Shown: positions 35,151 through 47,639, counted from the first letter of the stretch. The stretch: 64,000 bases of DNA from Megalobrama amblycephala (GCF_018812025.1 NC_063061.1:1372001-1436000), one strand, 5' to 3'. Numbers and translations are program-made. The notes: generated by a model not told the origin, from the sequence alone.

Positions 35151-36380
35151 AAAAAGGAGCAGGTTTTATTCTGGGTTAGAGATCGCAAACCAAAACTGGA
35201 CCAATCAGCTGTGAGCAATGTATTGTATGTCTGATGCAATAAAGCCACTTTTTAGTACATTGATGTTGTGTAAACAGAAAAAAGTGCAGCCGGACGGTTC
35301 TCTCTTCTCGAAGTGGATCAGACACCTGCGAGATCACGGGATTCACACTCATGCGCTGTGTTGCTAATACACTGGATGTAATTTAAGTTCTGTTGCTTTA
35401 ATATGACAATAAATATGATGGACTAGACACCCAAGACATGTTTTCCCTTAATTTTTTGTTTAATATAGACATATTTCAGATTTATTTATATGACAACAAT
35501 CACATATCCCATAGAAAGAATATATTATATAAAGATTATAAAGATTTCTACACATTAAAACATGATATCACAGTTTCAAAATCAAACATTTTAGAAGAGA
35601 ACAATAAATCACGTTTTTTTAAAACTATAAGCATTAGCAAGTCTTTTCCCATAATATTGTATATGTAGATGCCACATTCGACTGCTCCAGATACGTTGGC
35701 TCACCCACCATCTTGGAAAGGTCAGCATGTCGTCACTCACAGTATGAATCATTGATGCCACAATGTTGTGCAACTTCTGGTTGTGAAAAAGCCCAGCTTT
35801 AAATTCCTGAAATGGGATAACCTTTCACAGGTGAGAATATGCTGGTTTGTGTTTTTATATGAATTAATATCAAAGTCAATACTAAGGTAACTTTTTTATG
35901 TTGCATTAGCTGACACCTTCGTCTTGCTGTATTGTGTTAGTTTAGCAAAATCGTCTGCTGAAGTCTATAGCAGATATAGATATTCATACATGTGTCTAAC
36001 TATGGTTGCAGACGCTCAGTCAACTCTCTCTTGAAGGTTCATGCACCGGCTTTGACTCTTCCAATATGGCGGACACAGGGCCAGATTTACCTCATATTGT
36101 AATGTAGGCAAAAGTACTTTTTGGCCCCCCCCGGCCCACTGTCGGTCAGAAACCTTGTACCAAAACTGCTATCTTTCACGAAATTAAAAAAACATCATCA
36201 AACACTGTGTTTTCAAAGTTGATATTGTGGCTTTATAAATGATCATATACTTGCATGTGGCATTGCATTATTATCATTTTACTAAAATCATGCTCAAATA
36301 AGTTTTTGACCAGCGAATTTTACAGTTTTGGTCTGCTGTCTCTAACCCAGAATAAAACCTGCTCTGGAGAAGGTTAGCCA
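35150..36380. repeat. Segment bounded by an inverted repeat
   Basis: GAGCAGGTTTTATTCTGGGT at about 35157 continues into TAGAGATCGCAAACCAAAACTG; the reverse complement occurs at about 36320-36365. Interior about 1.1 kb without a gene. Possibly a non-autonomous DNA element with degraded ends. Confidence 0.5.
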
Positions 36381-36502
36381 TGTATCTTAAAGGGATAGTT
36401 CACCATGTGTGTTCAGTTTCAGGTAAATTTGAGTTTGTCGAAATTAAAAGAAACAAGTTCATAAAACTCAAAACAATTAAACAATTCAGATTACTTAAAA
36501 TG

Positions 36503-36689
36503 TGCCAGTTTTGCGAACTCAAAAGTAAAATAAAGTTCTAAATACTCATAAAAGTTAATTTGATTAAACTAATGTGTTTAATTTGAGTTTTCCCTACTCA
36601 AACCAATTAATTATTTTGATTGTTAGGGTTTACAGTGCACCCTTGCTTATGGGAACAATCATTGATTGTTCTTCTGTACAATATTTTTC
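36503..36689. repeat. Direct repeat copy B
   Basis: Near-identical to 34146-34322, same orientation, about 2.36 kb downstream; its far end abuts a solo-LTR-like sequence at 36690. Confidence 0.85.
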
Positions 36690-36989
36690 TGTCATGTTTG
36701 TTTCTATGTGCCATGTGCTCTCCGGTCTAACGTCTTAACCTTGCCCTTCTTGTCAGCTGATTATTGGTCTGTTTACCCCACCTGCTCTCCCTTGTTACCC
36801 TCCTGATTTCCTTCCCTATTTATTCTCATTGTGTTCTCATCTAGTGTGAGTTCATTGTCAAAAGTTCCTGTTGAATGTATTCTTCATGTCCTGCCATGTT
36901 TTTCCCCCATGGGGTGTTTTTTTCCCCTTTCTATTAAATAAAGCCCATTACTCTGAGTCCTCGCTACTCCTTAAACCCCAAACCTGACA
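36690..36989 (+). mobile_element. Solo-LTR-like sequence
   Basis: Starts TGTCATGTTTG and ends AACCTGACA, giving the TG...CA-type inverted termini TGTCA/TGACA. It contains a polyadenylation-like ATTAAATAAAG near its end. No internal retroelement coding sequence is adjacent. The target duplication was not clear, so a SINE-like origin is possible. Confidence 0.45.
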
Positions 36990-37758
36990 CAAATATATTT
37001 CCACCCTATGCATTTCTCTAGATTGTGTAGGCCTACCATATTGTATGTTTTTCAGGAGATTCAGTAAATGTTAAGACATTTTATTGAGGATATGTTTACC
37101 CCATTGTGTCTACAATAAACTAGTCCACAATGTTTCTTCACATTTAAGATTGTTTAAAAAATCCTCTTACACCACAACACTTCTTGTAATGTGAGATGTA
37201 ATTAAAACTCTGAAGTAGAGCTACTTTTAAAGGATTTTGGCATATTTCTGCATACAACTTGATCATTAATTAATGCTGCTGGCATTAGGGGCTAAGCAAT
37301 CCCTGGTGATTATAGAGGGGGATTATAATGGTTCTGGAGGTATTACCATGTCAAACACATTTAAGATGATCTTTTACAACATGTACATCTGGTGGGGTTC
37401 AATAAAGGATTGAGGTAAGCATTTAATATGACAAGAGCAGGACTCAGGAGCTAATCCCATTATATTAAGTAGTAAACAATGCCATAAATAGAGTAAAACT
37501 TTACCTGAAGAATCTTTAGAAGTCATTTCAACCAAAACCTTAAATCCATTTACTCACCCTCAGGGCTGATTTAAGACTGTAAGAGGCCCTTCATCCACCA
37601 CAACTACTGCCTACATTCACTCAATCTTCTTAATCACAAAACACAAGTTATCAGCCTTTAATTTTGCAGAAATAAATGCCATTAGCAAAACATGAAACTG
37701 AACAAATAGGTTTGTCATATAAAATACACACAAATATTACTGCATGGACTATACATAT
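36990..37758. other. Intergenic stretch; possible conserved block at 37190-37400
   Basis: No gene. The block at about 37190-37400 is unique-looking with homeodomain-type ATTAATTAATGC and balanced composition; could be regulatory, unproven. Confidence 0.3.
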
Positions 37759-37860
37759 TAGGGGTGTAACGGTACACAGAAGTCACGGTTCGTTACGTAC
37801 CTCAGTTTTGGGGTCACAGTTCGGTACAATTTCAGTACAATAGGGAAAATGATCACACTT
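37759..37860. mobile_element. hAT-like left-end fragment (TAGGGGTGTAACGGTAC)
   Basis: TAGGGGTGTAACGGTACACA and the following CACGGTTCG...TACGTACCTC resemble the left end of a frequent fish hAT element (family knowledge). No right end seen. Confidence 0.55.
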
Positions 37861-38216
37861 TAGTTTAAGGTCCAATTCTCACCATCAACTATTATATGAT
37901 TTTTTTTTTTTTTTTTCCTCAATAAACCCCTAATGAAATAAGTGCAATGAAGGATCTAAACTTTTATATCCAAAATTTCACTCAGTTTCATTTATTATTT
38001 TAGATAAAAAATTTACAAAAATGTTACTGTCTAAACATTTTATATAATGCTGAAAAATTAAACAGATCATGGGGACTGCCTTAAAAAGGTTTCCCTTGTT
38101 TTTTTTTCGGGATGTCGGAAAAATCCGACTCCCTATGTCACTTTTGATTGACATGAGTGTCAGATGATTAAGTCTTTCTTGTGTCATTGTCAATCGCAGT
38201 ATGTTTTTTATACCAA

Positions 38217-38345
38217 TGCACTCTAAAAAACACTGGGCTGGGTAAATATAGGCCAGAACGCATGTTGGGTTCATTTTACCCAGCAAATTGGGATGTTTAT
38301 TTAACCCAGCATAAATAATTGATTCATTTTTACTATAATAATAGC

Positions 38346-38377
<32 letters not shown>

Positions 38378-39238
38378 TTACTTCATATATGAATTAATGT
38401 TAAATCCTTTAAACTTTTTTTTAAATACTCCACGCTGGTTTGCATGATAATTCCATTATTTTCGATCATATTTTATAGTATAGCATATTTTATATATATT
38501 TTTTAATACATATTGCCTACATTTAAGCTAGTTTAACAAATATTAGAAGTAAAAATTAAACATTTAGAAGTAATTCAAGTGTAATCGATCAGTCTCTGTT
38601 GTCCTGCTTCCACCGTAACAGCGCTGGATCTCGTGCCGGAGACGGCTCGCGTTCGGCAGGGAACTGATAACTTTAGACCACTGCCTGCGTTTCACTCGTA
38701 GCCGAAAAATGCTGTGACTGACTCCATAACCTGTCCAGAAATAATCAGTGTACAATTCTGAGAACATATTTTATAATATCCTAAATATTTATATTCTGTA
38801 CCTTTTTGAATAAAATCGTAAAATTTTATGTTTCCATCACACGAAAAGACAGACGTGACACTCGTTTAGTTGACTCACGTCGCGCCCCTATATGTTGCTT
38901 TGCATAAAATTAAATGATATACAGAACAATAATGAATTTTTAGATTAAACAAAATGTACACAAACCAGTATTTTACCGAAGACATGCACCAATTTGACGG
39001 AGCTGCACTGCTCTCTCCTGAAGAGGGTGAAAAAAAACACAATAAATAACTCAACCCCTGGGTTGTTATGTCTGACCCAGGATCAGGGTAACACAAAAAA
39101 CTACCCAAACACTGGGTTGTTACGTCTGACCCAGGATCTGAGTAACACAAATACTACCTAAACACTGGAAAAATAACCCCCAAAAATGGCTCAAACCAAG
39201 ACCAAGAAAATCATAACCCAAGATTTTTTAGAGTGTGT
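38217..39238. mobile_element. TIR-bounded element of the CACTCTAAAAAA / CCCAG family
   Basis: Starts CACTCTAAAAAACACTGGG and ends AACCCAAGATTTTTTAGAGTG. It contains an (ATT)n microsatellite (about 38335-38378) and a small internal duplication of GGTTGTTACGTCTGACCCAG at about 39062 and 39114. Non-coding; related to the 8604-9720 block. Confidence 0.6.
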
Positions 39239-39270
39239 CAGCTTTGAAGCCAGATGCGTTTGTGACTGGT

Positions 39271-39302
<32 letters not shown>

Positions 39303-41000
39303 GCAACAGGACAATGACCACATTTGGGAATACGGTTCCTTTTATGAATTATTTTATGTCCATATTCTTAATGTATTCCTTAAAATGTTTCATCAACAAA
39401 ATCTTCTTGTAAATCACAACTGTATTTCTTTTGAAGCAGTGTGGCAGATGAGCAAATTTGTTGTGGTGAGACTTCAGCGATCTTGTTCAAAAAATCTGTT
39501 GTCCAGTCATTTGTAAGACTCACAACTCTTGCTTACCTCTGCATTAAAAACGTTGACAACAAATTTATGTCTATCCGGTTAGGGAGGGTTGCTCCCTTGC
39601 TGCGTTTGTTCTGGAAGGACAAACTGCCACTGGAAGTTACTTTCCAGAACCTTCACTCTCTCTGCTCCTGACTGGTGGAATGATCTTCCATCCTCTGTTT
39701 CTAAACGCCTACATGTAAATGTAATGGTGTTACTCTACTAAGTGGTCAGATGCATAATCTAGAGAGCAGAAGTGGAGACAAGGTTGACAATTATCACATT
39801 TGCTAGAAGAAAATGTAAAAATCCAGTTTTTGATATAACACTTTTTTTTTGGCCTGAAAAATGTGGCATCCTGAACATGGCGGCACACTTGAACGCTTAT
39901 GAATGAATTTCAAATTCATTTGGAGGAACATTTTTTACTCTGAGAGACTGTAATAGAGAATATTTCGACAGCTGGCTCTTTTGAACTCATCTGTTTAACT
40001 AATTGGAAGTAATGATTTTATATGCCTGTAAAGCACTCAGTCTGTAACAGAATGTGAAAGAGAGAGATATCTTGTCAGTTTGATGTAATATTCATAGGAG
40101 TTTTCAATGATCTGTTGAAACCAAGAAATCCACACAGCATTTTTTCAAGCCCTCTTGTGGCTTCTCATTGGAATTGTGGGTAATACTATGTCCCAAATCT
40201 ACAAATCATTTACATTTTCAAATTTTGAAAATGTAAAGCTGGATCATTTGGAAATCTGTTAAAGTACAAAGAAGAAGAATTTGTTGCAAGGTTTAAACAA
40301 CAATGAATAAATAATGTCCACATCCTGTAGATCTCCTGCAGTTGGAAGCTGAACTCATTCCCTTAAAAGCCATAAAACACTAATGTGGGTCCCTTAGCAG
40401 CTAACTGAACCCTGTGACAGAAGAGAGGAGAATGGAGTGAGTAATTTAATATAATGGACAGAAAGAAATTGTTCCTCATTTAACTTTATTGCTGAACCTT
40501 GGAAGAACAGAAAAGACACTTCATTAGGTTTCAGCTTTAATAGCTCCATCTGTCTAAATCAGATAGAGACTTTAATGGTGTCTTACAATTATTTATATTT
40601 TATAAAGAGTGTTTAAAATCCCCTAGTTGAGTTCAGCCTGGAAGTCTGGCATTTAAGCATTCCCCAATTCACACAAGATCTCTTCTGATAAAATACTTGT
40701 GATATGCATGGTCTCACATTTCCATTTGACTTTCAAAAGAGAATCTGAGATGTGCAACACAAATGTTAAATGTTATTTATACTCTTGAGTTGACAGAAAT
40801 GGGCAGAATGACTAAATCTAAAAATTTTGGGAAGGGAGCTGCTTGCAGAGTTTCTTTTCATAGAGAATTTTTTAAACAAGTCAGTTTCAGTCGTCGAGTT
40901 GGTTGTGTCCTCTGGAAGCTGTTTCGGAGAGGGACTAAAATCCCTGCAAGTCTTAACACCAGGGGTTCCCTTTAACTGTAGTTAGTGTGTAATGTTCCTG
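39239..41000. other. Intergenic stretch with poly-A tract; possible conserved block
   Basis: Poly-A run at 39275-39302. A short remnant at 39520-39720 reads DWWNDLPSSV in one frame, faintly like a LINE C-terminus but too short to assign. The block 40440-40740 is unique-looking with no repeat signature; could be conserved non-coding DNA. Confidence 0.35.
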
Positions 41001-41767
41001 TTTGAGCATAAACAACATCTGCAAAGTTACGACGCTCAAAGTTCAATGCAAAGAGAGATATTTTCTTTTACAGAATTCTGTTTAAAGACTACAATAAACG
41101 GCTGGTAGGGACTACAACAAACTTCTTCCTGGGTTGGTGACTTCACAACAAAGAACACACAACAAATGGAATAAATTTAGTACAGTGTTGTTGTCATGCC
41201 GTCATTTTACGCCGGACTGCTTCACAAACGAGGGTCAATTCAACACAAAAGATGAACATGACGGCATATGCTAGTGGATGAGTTGAATCAACTCCACAGC
41301 AACTACATAAATTTATCCACTAACCATTCAGAAACGTCCAGTTTCATTCTAAAAGTTGTAACTTCTTCCTGAGTCTCTCCATCAGTGTTGACTCCGGTCT
41401 GAACAATGTAAGGCTGAACACCGTTACTGACAATCCTCATTTTGGCTGCGCGAGATTCTCCAGCTTTGTTGTTGTTGAGCTAATAAGGGTGTGAGCAAAA
41501 AAACGCCGTTTTTGTGTGTCCCTTTAAATGCAAATGAGCTGCTGCTCCCGCCCCCTTTCCAGAAGAGGGCGGGAGCAGCAGCTCATTTGCATTTAAAGGG
41601 ACACACAAAAACGGCGTTTTTTTGCTCACACCCAAATAGGGGTAAATTTGACAAGCTATAATAAATGATCTGTGGGGGATTTGGAGCTGAAACTTCACAG
41701 ACACATTCTGGAGATACCAGAGACCTGTATTACATATCATAAAAGGTGGCATTAGAGGTCCCCTTTA
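41000..41767. mobile_element. Dispersed DNA element containing a perfect palindrome
   Basis: The right end reads GCATTAGAGGTCCCCTTTA (41748-41766) and the interior around 41040-41480 is non-coding. The long perfect hairpin (41487-41633) lies inside. The left end was not securely found. Overlapping minus-strand frame at 41480-41752 crosses the hairpin and is not a gene. Confidence 0.45.
41487..41633. repeat. Perfect inverted repeat, 67-bp arms, 13-bp loop
   Basis: Left arm 41487-41553 and right arm 41567-41633 are exact reverse complements over all 67 bp by direct reading. The outer end is GGGTGTGAGCAAAAAAACGC and the inner end GCTGCTGCTCCCGCCC. The loop is CCTTTCCAGAAGA. Confidence 0.95.
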
Positions 41768-42870
41768 AAATGATGCCACACCAGTTCAGTCCTTGATTTT
41801 TCCTTTAAGTATATCATGGCCTTCAGACATCCCTAATCCCTGCCACTCTTTTGAGAGGTGGCCTCTCTACTCAAATGTACACTTCAGGTAGCTCCATTTA
41901 CCACAATGCAATACAATTATGATGTCACAGCAGATCGAGCTTAACTCAACCTCACCCGCACAACTTACTTTTGAAATTTTGAAAACATTTTTGCAGCATT
42001 TGTTCTTCAAAAAGACCTATAGTATCAACAGAGGCTAACTGGACCACTCTGACCAAACAAATCTTGACCTATAGCTATACAAGGGTATGCATAGCTCCAT
42101 CTACTTAACTGGAGCAGGACTGATATTTCCAAGATAAAAGTCACCAAATCGCTTTTAGCTCAACTACTTTTCAGAGCTAATGCATGTGCACATTCTAGGA
42201 GAACAAGTCGATATCAGCAGCACCGGTATTAGGTTGTTGCTAAGTTGGATTCTGACCAACTTAAACAGCTCTGATCGGCCATTGAGTTCTAGCACCACCA
42301 TAGAACCGGACCTGTCTCTTGTGCAGCGCCCCATTTTGCTTCCTATGCAACCGCCTATGTGGCCTCTGCCACGGGAAGGCCCTGATTCTAAGCAGCCCAT
42401 TTCAGCTCCCTTGATTTTTACAATATGGTATATACCATAAATACAGATGGACCAAAAGATGCAGAAAATGTATATATTTACTGCTCTCTGACGATCAATA
42501 CCCAGAGAGCACTATTGACTGTCTTCTGTGCCCTTAATAGTGAGTGCATTCAATCAATGACCTGGATACTCAACTCCGTCAACGAGCTCGGGAGAAAGAC
42601 TCTCATCCCAGTTGCCAGACTGTGTTATTTTATAAGAGAGGCCACATATCATGTATTTTATTTTATTTTTTTTTAAACTGTAGACTTTTTTTCTTTTTAT
42701 CTCCAACCTGTAACATGATGTAACAGGCACCAGCAATCTTACACATATGGTATGGTCAGTGCATTCTATCAAAGCCTCTGCAATCTTTAGACATCTTCAA
42801 TCTTCTGAACTCATTTCAATTAGTTATTTTCACTGTTCGGGTTCACAGTGCTGTTATTATGCTTTTGTCA
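41768..42870. other. Intergenic stretch
   Basis: Overlapping short frames at 42164-42440 on both strands show no family resemblance. No element ends recognised. Confidence 0.4.
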
Positions 42871-42887
42871 TTTTTTGGACCCCAAAG

Positions 42888-43090
42888 GCCCCAATATACT
42901 TAAAGCGAAATCGAAGAACGAACTGGAATGACGTCATTTCGACCAAAATCAGGCCAAAACGAAGTTTGTTTTGTGTTCATTCCGGGAGTTCGAGACAGCT
43001 TGCCAAAGCAAACTGTCCAGAAAAGTTCACTCCAGCTGATAAACACCTTCGAACTACCATTGGTCCCTGGTGGTGATGTAATAGGTGGGT
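42888..43090. mobile_element. Left-end fragment of a DNA element (GGCCCCAATATACTTAAAGC)
   Basis: The terminal sequence and the following CGAAATCGAAG... stretch resemble a frequent fish non-autonomous element. No matching right end is present. Confidence 0.4.
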
Positions 43091-44170
43091 GTGGCTTTGA
43101 GTCTCTGCCTTCTTTGAAGTGTAAATCTTCTCCAGTTCATTTCTTCTGTTCAGTCCATCAAGGTTGGACACAAGTAAAAACATGAACACACTGGAGAGCC
43201 ACTTTAATATTACATAATTACTACATATTACTTTTTTTTTTTTTTTTTTTTTACACCATTCTATATGCATATAAGTTGCTGGAGAAAATATAAAAAATCC
43301 TATAGGTATATGAGCTGTTGGAGAAAAATAAAATTACAAAAAAAGAAAATCAATAGTATAAACTTTGACTGTGAACATAAGGTAGTTACAAGTATTAAAT
43401 CTCAACATAATTAATATATGATACACTTCAGTTAAGCGCAATCTGCGGTGATGTCACAATCAAATTGAATCAAGTTTATATATATATATATATATATCAA
43501 AATCAAGGGGTTGAGGGTCTGTCCACTAGTTGTTAATGACGTTTTTTAACATGCATCAGAGATGTGTCTCTCTTCTGTATGCGCGGTGAATCACAGGGAA
43601 AGCACGAGCCTTTACTCATTCGAGTTGCCAGATCTTGCTAGAAAAATCAGCAAACAAGTATAAGCCTTTGTATAATAGGCTTATAATAAACCAAAATAAA
43701 TCATAATATAAACAGTACCATTTACAAAAGTGAAAGCATATCTAAACACTTTGACACAAATACAAACAGAAATACTTACCATTCAGAAACGTCCTTTAAA
43801 AGCTGTGCTTGCAGAGGTTCTGCTTGACCCTCTTCATCATTACTGCTATCTGGGTCTGATTCAGGCTCAGTTTGATACAGCAATATAGACGCCATTATTT
43901 AACACATGCAACAACTAATGGTAAGGGGCGTGGCATTTCCGGACGCTTCAGCGAATCACAATACACTGGGCCAGCTAACCAATCTAAACCCATTGTGTAT
44001 TTCGGAGGGAGTGGCTTAATAGAAACAGGAAGTCAAACCAGCTGTTCAAATGACAATGGAGACAGTGGTGTAGAATAAAGGTAAAAAGTATGAAAAATAT
44101 AGCATTTTTTTAAAACAGTGCCCCAAAAACACAATCAAGCCTAGAAAAAAGCCAGTGAACCACCCCTATA
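43091..44170. other. Intergenic stretch
   Basis: Contains a poly-T tract (43231-43252) and a (TA)n tract (43477-43497). ACCATTCAGAAACGTCC at about 43779 recurs at 41325, so pieces of the same dispersed repeat may be present. No gene. Confidence 0.4.
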
Positions 44171-44174
44171 AGTT

Positions 44175-44400
44175 TAGCCTTGATTGTTTCCTTGTTAGTT
44201 TCGTTGTTTACTCATTAGTCACACCTGTGTCTCGTTTAGTTCCCGGTGTGTATATATACTCCCTGTTTTGCTCAGTTTGTTGACGGTTATTGTTTTTGGT
44301 TTATGTGTGGATTACTTTGATTATTCTTCTGATTTTGAGTGGTTTAATTAAGATTGTTTATATTTATCTTCTGTGTCATTTGTTTAAAGCCACATGTGAC
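44175..44400 (+). mobile_element. LTR-like fragment with TATA box
   Basis: GTTTCCTTGTTAGTTTCGTT, then CCCGGTGTGTATATATACTC and CTCAGTTTG resemble the U3-R part of fish Gypsy-type LTRs. Termini are not clear; low confidence. Confidence 0.35.
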
Positions 44401-45204
44401 AAATTCGAAGGGAAAATAAGATTATTTTTCTAGTCCATTTGGCAGATATTTTTCTTGTTTTAAGCAAAACACATTTAATTTTGATACATTTTTCAGAAAA
44501 CAAAACTTAATATATGTAATCTTGCTTCTCAAGTGAATGTATCCTGGTTTAAGAACATTTAAATATTTGTACTGGAGAGCAAGACAAAGATACTAAATAA
44601 AAAATAATAATTTTTTTTTTTTGCATTGCAGTCCCTCATGCTATTTTAATAGTTGTGTTTTGAAACTGGAGCAAAGGTGGGAGAGAAAGTGTAGGCTAAT
44701 TATACGCTCCTGTATGCAAAGACTCCTCGGGTCCTCCAGCAAGAGAAAGCGGGCAGCAGTTGGCATGTTTGCCATGCTATACTCTTGGGTACAAAAGTGA
44801 AGAACAAAAAACTGGTGCACACACTATTGCAGGGAAAGCCAAAACTGAATTGAGCCCCAAGACACTGTGTTTGTTTAACAAATCTCCTCCCAGACTGAGA
44901 GAATTATCAAAATATTAACAAATATGTAATAATACACAGGGACAGATTTGCACTATGAATCAGTGGTATCATTTCACATCACCAGTAAATTTTATTTCTC
45001 CCCCATTCCTCTTGCGTTCTGAAGAACGTCAAGAAGCCCCGGTGGGAATGTAAATACTGTACACCATGTGACATTTTAGGTCTTATGTAAATGTGTCTCT
45101 AATCCCTAATCTAACTTCTCTTTAACTGAAAAAAAGAAAAAAGAAAAAGAAAATTACAGACTATTCATATTCTTTGTGTATCCATATACGTATGAGCAGT
45201 GTTG
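44401..45204. other. Intergenic AT-rich stretch
   Basis: No gene or element ends recognised; poly-T tract at 44611-44622. Confidence 0.4.
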
Positions 45205-45530
45205 GGGAAAGTTACTTTTAAAAGTACAAACCCAATTCCAAAAAAGTTGGGACACTGTACAAATTTTGAATAAAAACAGAATGCAATGATGTGGAAGTTT
45301 CAAATTTCAATATTTTATTCAGAATACGACATAGATGACATATCAAATGTTTAAACTGAGAAAATGTATCATTTTAAGGGAAAAATAAGTTGATTTTAAA
45401 TTTCATGGCATCAACATATCTCAAAAAAGTTGGGACAAGACCATGTTTACCACTGTGTGGCATCCCCTCTTCTTTTTATAACAGTCTGCAAACGTCTGAG
45501 TACTGAGGAGACAAGTTGCTCGCTTTACTT
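45200..45530. mobile_element. Two abutting DNA-element ends
   Basis: AGTGTTGGGGAAAGTTACTT (45199-45218) is a typical left end of an abundant fish hAT element. At 45229 it switches to CAAACCCAATTCCAAAAAAG, the left end of another DNA element in which TTGGGAC recurs (45248, 45429). The second copy is truncated near 45525. Confidence 0.5.
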
Positions 45531-46230
45531 GTAATGCATCACCCCAACACGGATTATGAGTGATTGTGTTGATCAATGACATAATTCTGTGGTGAAATAT
45601 TATGTATAATGCCATTAAACTGTATAATTGAACTGTTGCCCCAGGCAAGTGATTTCCTACATAGCATCATTTCACTTGACACTATCGTTGTTCTCAAATC
45701 AATTTTTCGTCGTCATTTATTCATGTATTTGTCAAGCAGTCTTAAAGACAATTGATCAATATCATAAAATAAACTGCTTCAGGATATCCGCTCTTTGCTG
45801 TCCAGTGGGTCACACAGATTTACCACACAGATTTCAACAGCTAAATAAAAAACTGTTACTTCATATTATTTTAAATTATTATCGTAATCATAAACACACT
45901 GGTTTGTAGCGCAAACTATTTTACCATTTACAGCATTTTGTTATTCCAGTTTTTTTTTTATCTATAGCGACAAATTAATTGAAAGTCTCTGCACATTCAC
46001 AGAAAACAGCTTACTTCAGCATTGAAAAATTAGGTGGATAACAGCAGAAAATTATTAACGGAGGACCATTATCTCTGGTTGACCAATCAGCAGAAATGGG
46101 CGTTGCATATCCAACCACATTTGGAAATCAAATTTTCAAGCTGTTTATCCATCCACTGAATCTAAAATGGAAAGATGAATAAAGCCACTGTTATCATTAT
46201 CAAACCATACACAAACTTCATTCAGACACA
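45531..46230. other. Intergenic AT-rich stretch
   Basis: No gene or clear repeat recognised. Confidence 0.4.
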
Positions 46231-47605
46231 TTGAGCAAAAACCATTTTCTGTTAGAAAAATGCATGCAACAACATTCAGACATTTTTAACGTATACATTG
46301 CAGTGGTTCTCAATTTTTTGAAAGTTGATTATCCAATCACACCTCTGTATAGTCTACCTAAGATACATAAAGACAGTTCTAATCCACCAGCAGGTATGGC
46401 TTTTCTTACAGAAAAAAAAAAAAAATATCAGTCTTTATTGACTCATTTCTTAAATCTTATGTTAAAAGTCTTCCATCCATATATGTGCAAGATTCTATGG
46501 ATATAAAATAAAATATGTAAAATATTACAATCTGTTAAATTGCCTCACAATAATATCTTGCTTGTTACATTAGAATTACTTTACACTAATATTCCACATG
46601 ATGGCAGTAGTCAAGCCATTGATTTCTTTTTATTTGATGGTTTTTAAATAAGACTCCTGGTATTAATTGTATAAAAGAACTTACCAAATTGGTAATTACA
46701 AAGACATTTTTCATATACAAAAAAATGACTTTTTTTTTTACAGATTTTAAAAAAAATCTGTAAATTTTTTTTTTTTTTTTACAGATTTAAGTTTGGCTCC
46801 AAACGTATATGTCGGTCATTTTGAACATGAATGTGTTTTAAGCCATAATGTTAATCCAATATTTATCTCTGGCACCAATACTTTAATGAAATCTTATATG
46901 GTATGGTACAGTAAATTAATTACTTTTCGAATTTTAGTAGTGAACATCTTAAATTGATTATGATGAGTGTCAGGAATACAGATCTGTATAGGAAACCTAT
47001 CTTGGTCAGAGTTTTCATCCTACTCTGTCAAAGAAAAGACTTCCTATTAGTCAATTTAAGTGAATTTGTAGGATATGTGCTTTTGATGAAATGTATAAAA
47101 TTCGATGTAAGGATTTGATTCAGAGGTTTCAAGAAAGAAGTTATGTAAAAAAAAAAAAAATGGTTTAAAGAGGTTTGCAAACATAGATCAGAAAGAGTGC
47201 CTCAACAGAACCTGAAATTTGGGAAGAATCTGGGGGAAAAAAATTATATATATATAATTTGTCTTGTGTTATCCAGTATTCAGCTTTAAGAATTTGAACA
47301 AATAGTGCACAAATATTGGCACATCTTAAGTTCTGATCCTGTTAAGTTCTGTCATTTTTTAAAAGAATTTCCATGAATGGTATACAGATGAGCACCTAAC
47401 ATATGACAAATGGTTGTTAGAGCTGACCAGAACATTCAGGTCATCCTTTTCTTTCAGTTCCTAATGGTAATTATCGATGTAGACAGTGTGGGCAATTTCA
47501 CAACAAAATGTCAATTCTTTAGGCATTTTCAACCAGGAAAACAATTTAAAATCAAGAGTGTTATTTCATGTAATACTAAAATCATTTATATGATTAAATG
47601 TGAAT
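46231..47605 (+). pseudogene. Penelope-like retroelement relic
   Basis: Ordered Penelope-type RT blocks are read in shifting plus frames. They are LYSLPKIHKDSSNPPAG with a following FLTEK block, HFLNLMLKVFHPYMCKI, then NNILLVTLELLYTNIPHDG (about 46545-46605), a degraded catalytic block near 46785-46930, and TDLYRKPI...SFHPTLSKKRLPISQF (about 46980-47060). Near 47490-47605, FFRHFQPGKQFKIKSVISC and IYMIKC correspond to the linker before and start of the GIY-YIG endonuclease. Family motifs LPKIHK, LYTNIPH and TDLYRKPT are from knowledge of Penelope elements. It is riddled with frameshifts and A-tracts and the endonuclease core is missing. It abuts an L2 LINE fragment. Confidence 0.8.
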
Positions 47606-47639
47606 CACATTTATTTCTATAGTACATTTAAAAACAACT

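Noticed and set aside
39441..39671. Possible LINE C-terminal remnant
   Set aside because: Only a short DWWNDLPSSV-like match; too weak to call as a feature.
41480..41752. 90-codon minus ORF
   Set aside because: Reads across the perfect palindrome inside a dispersed element.
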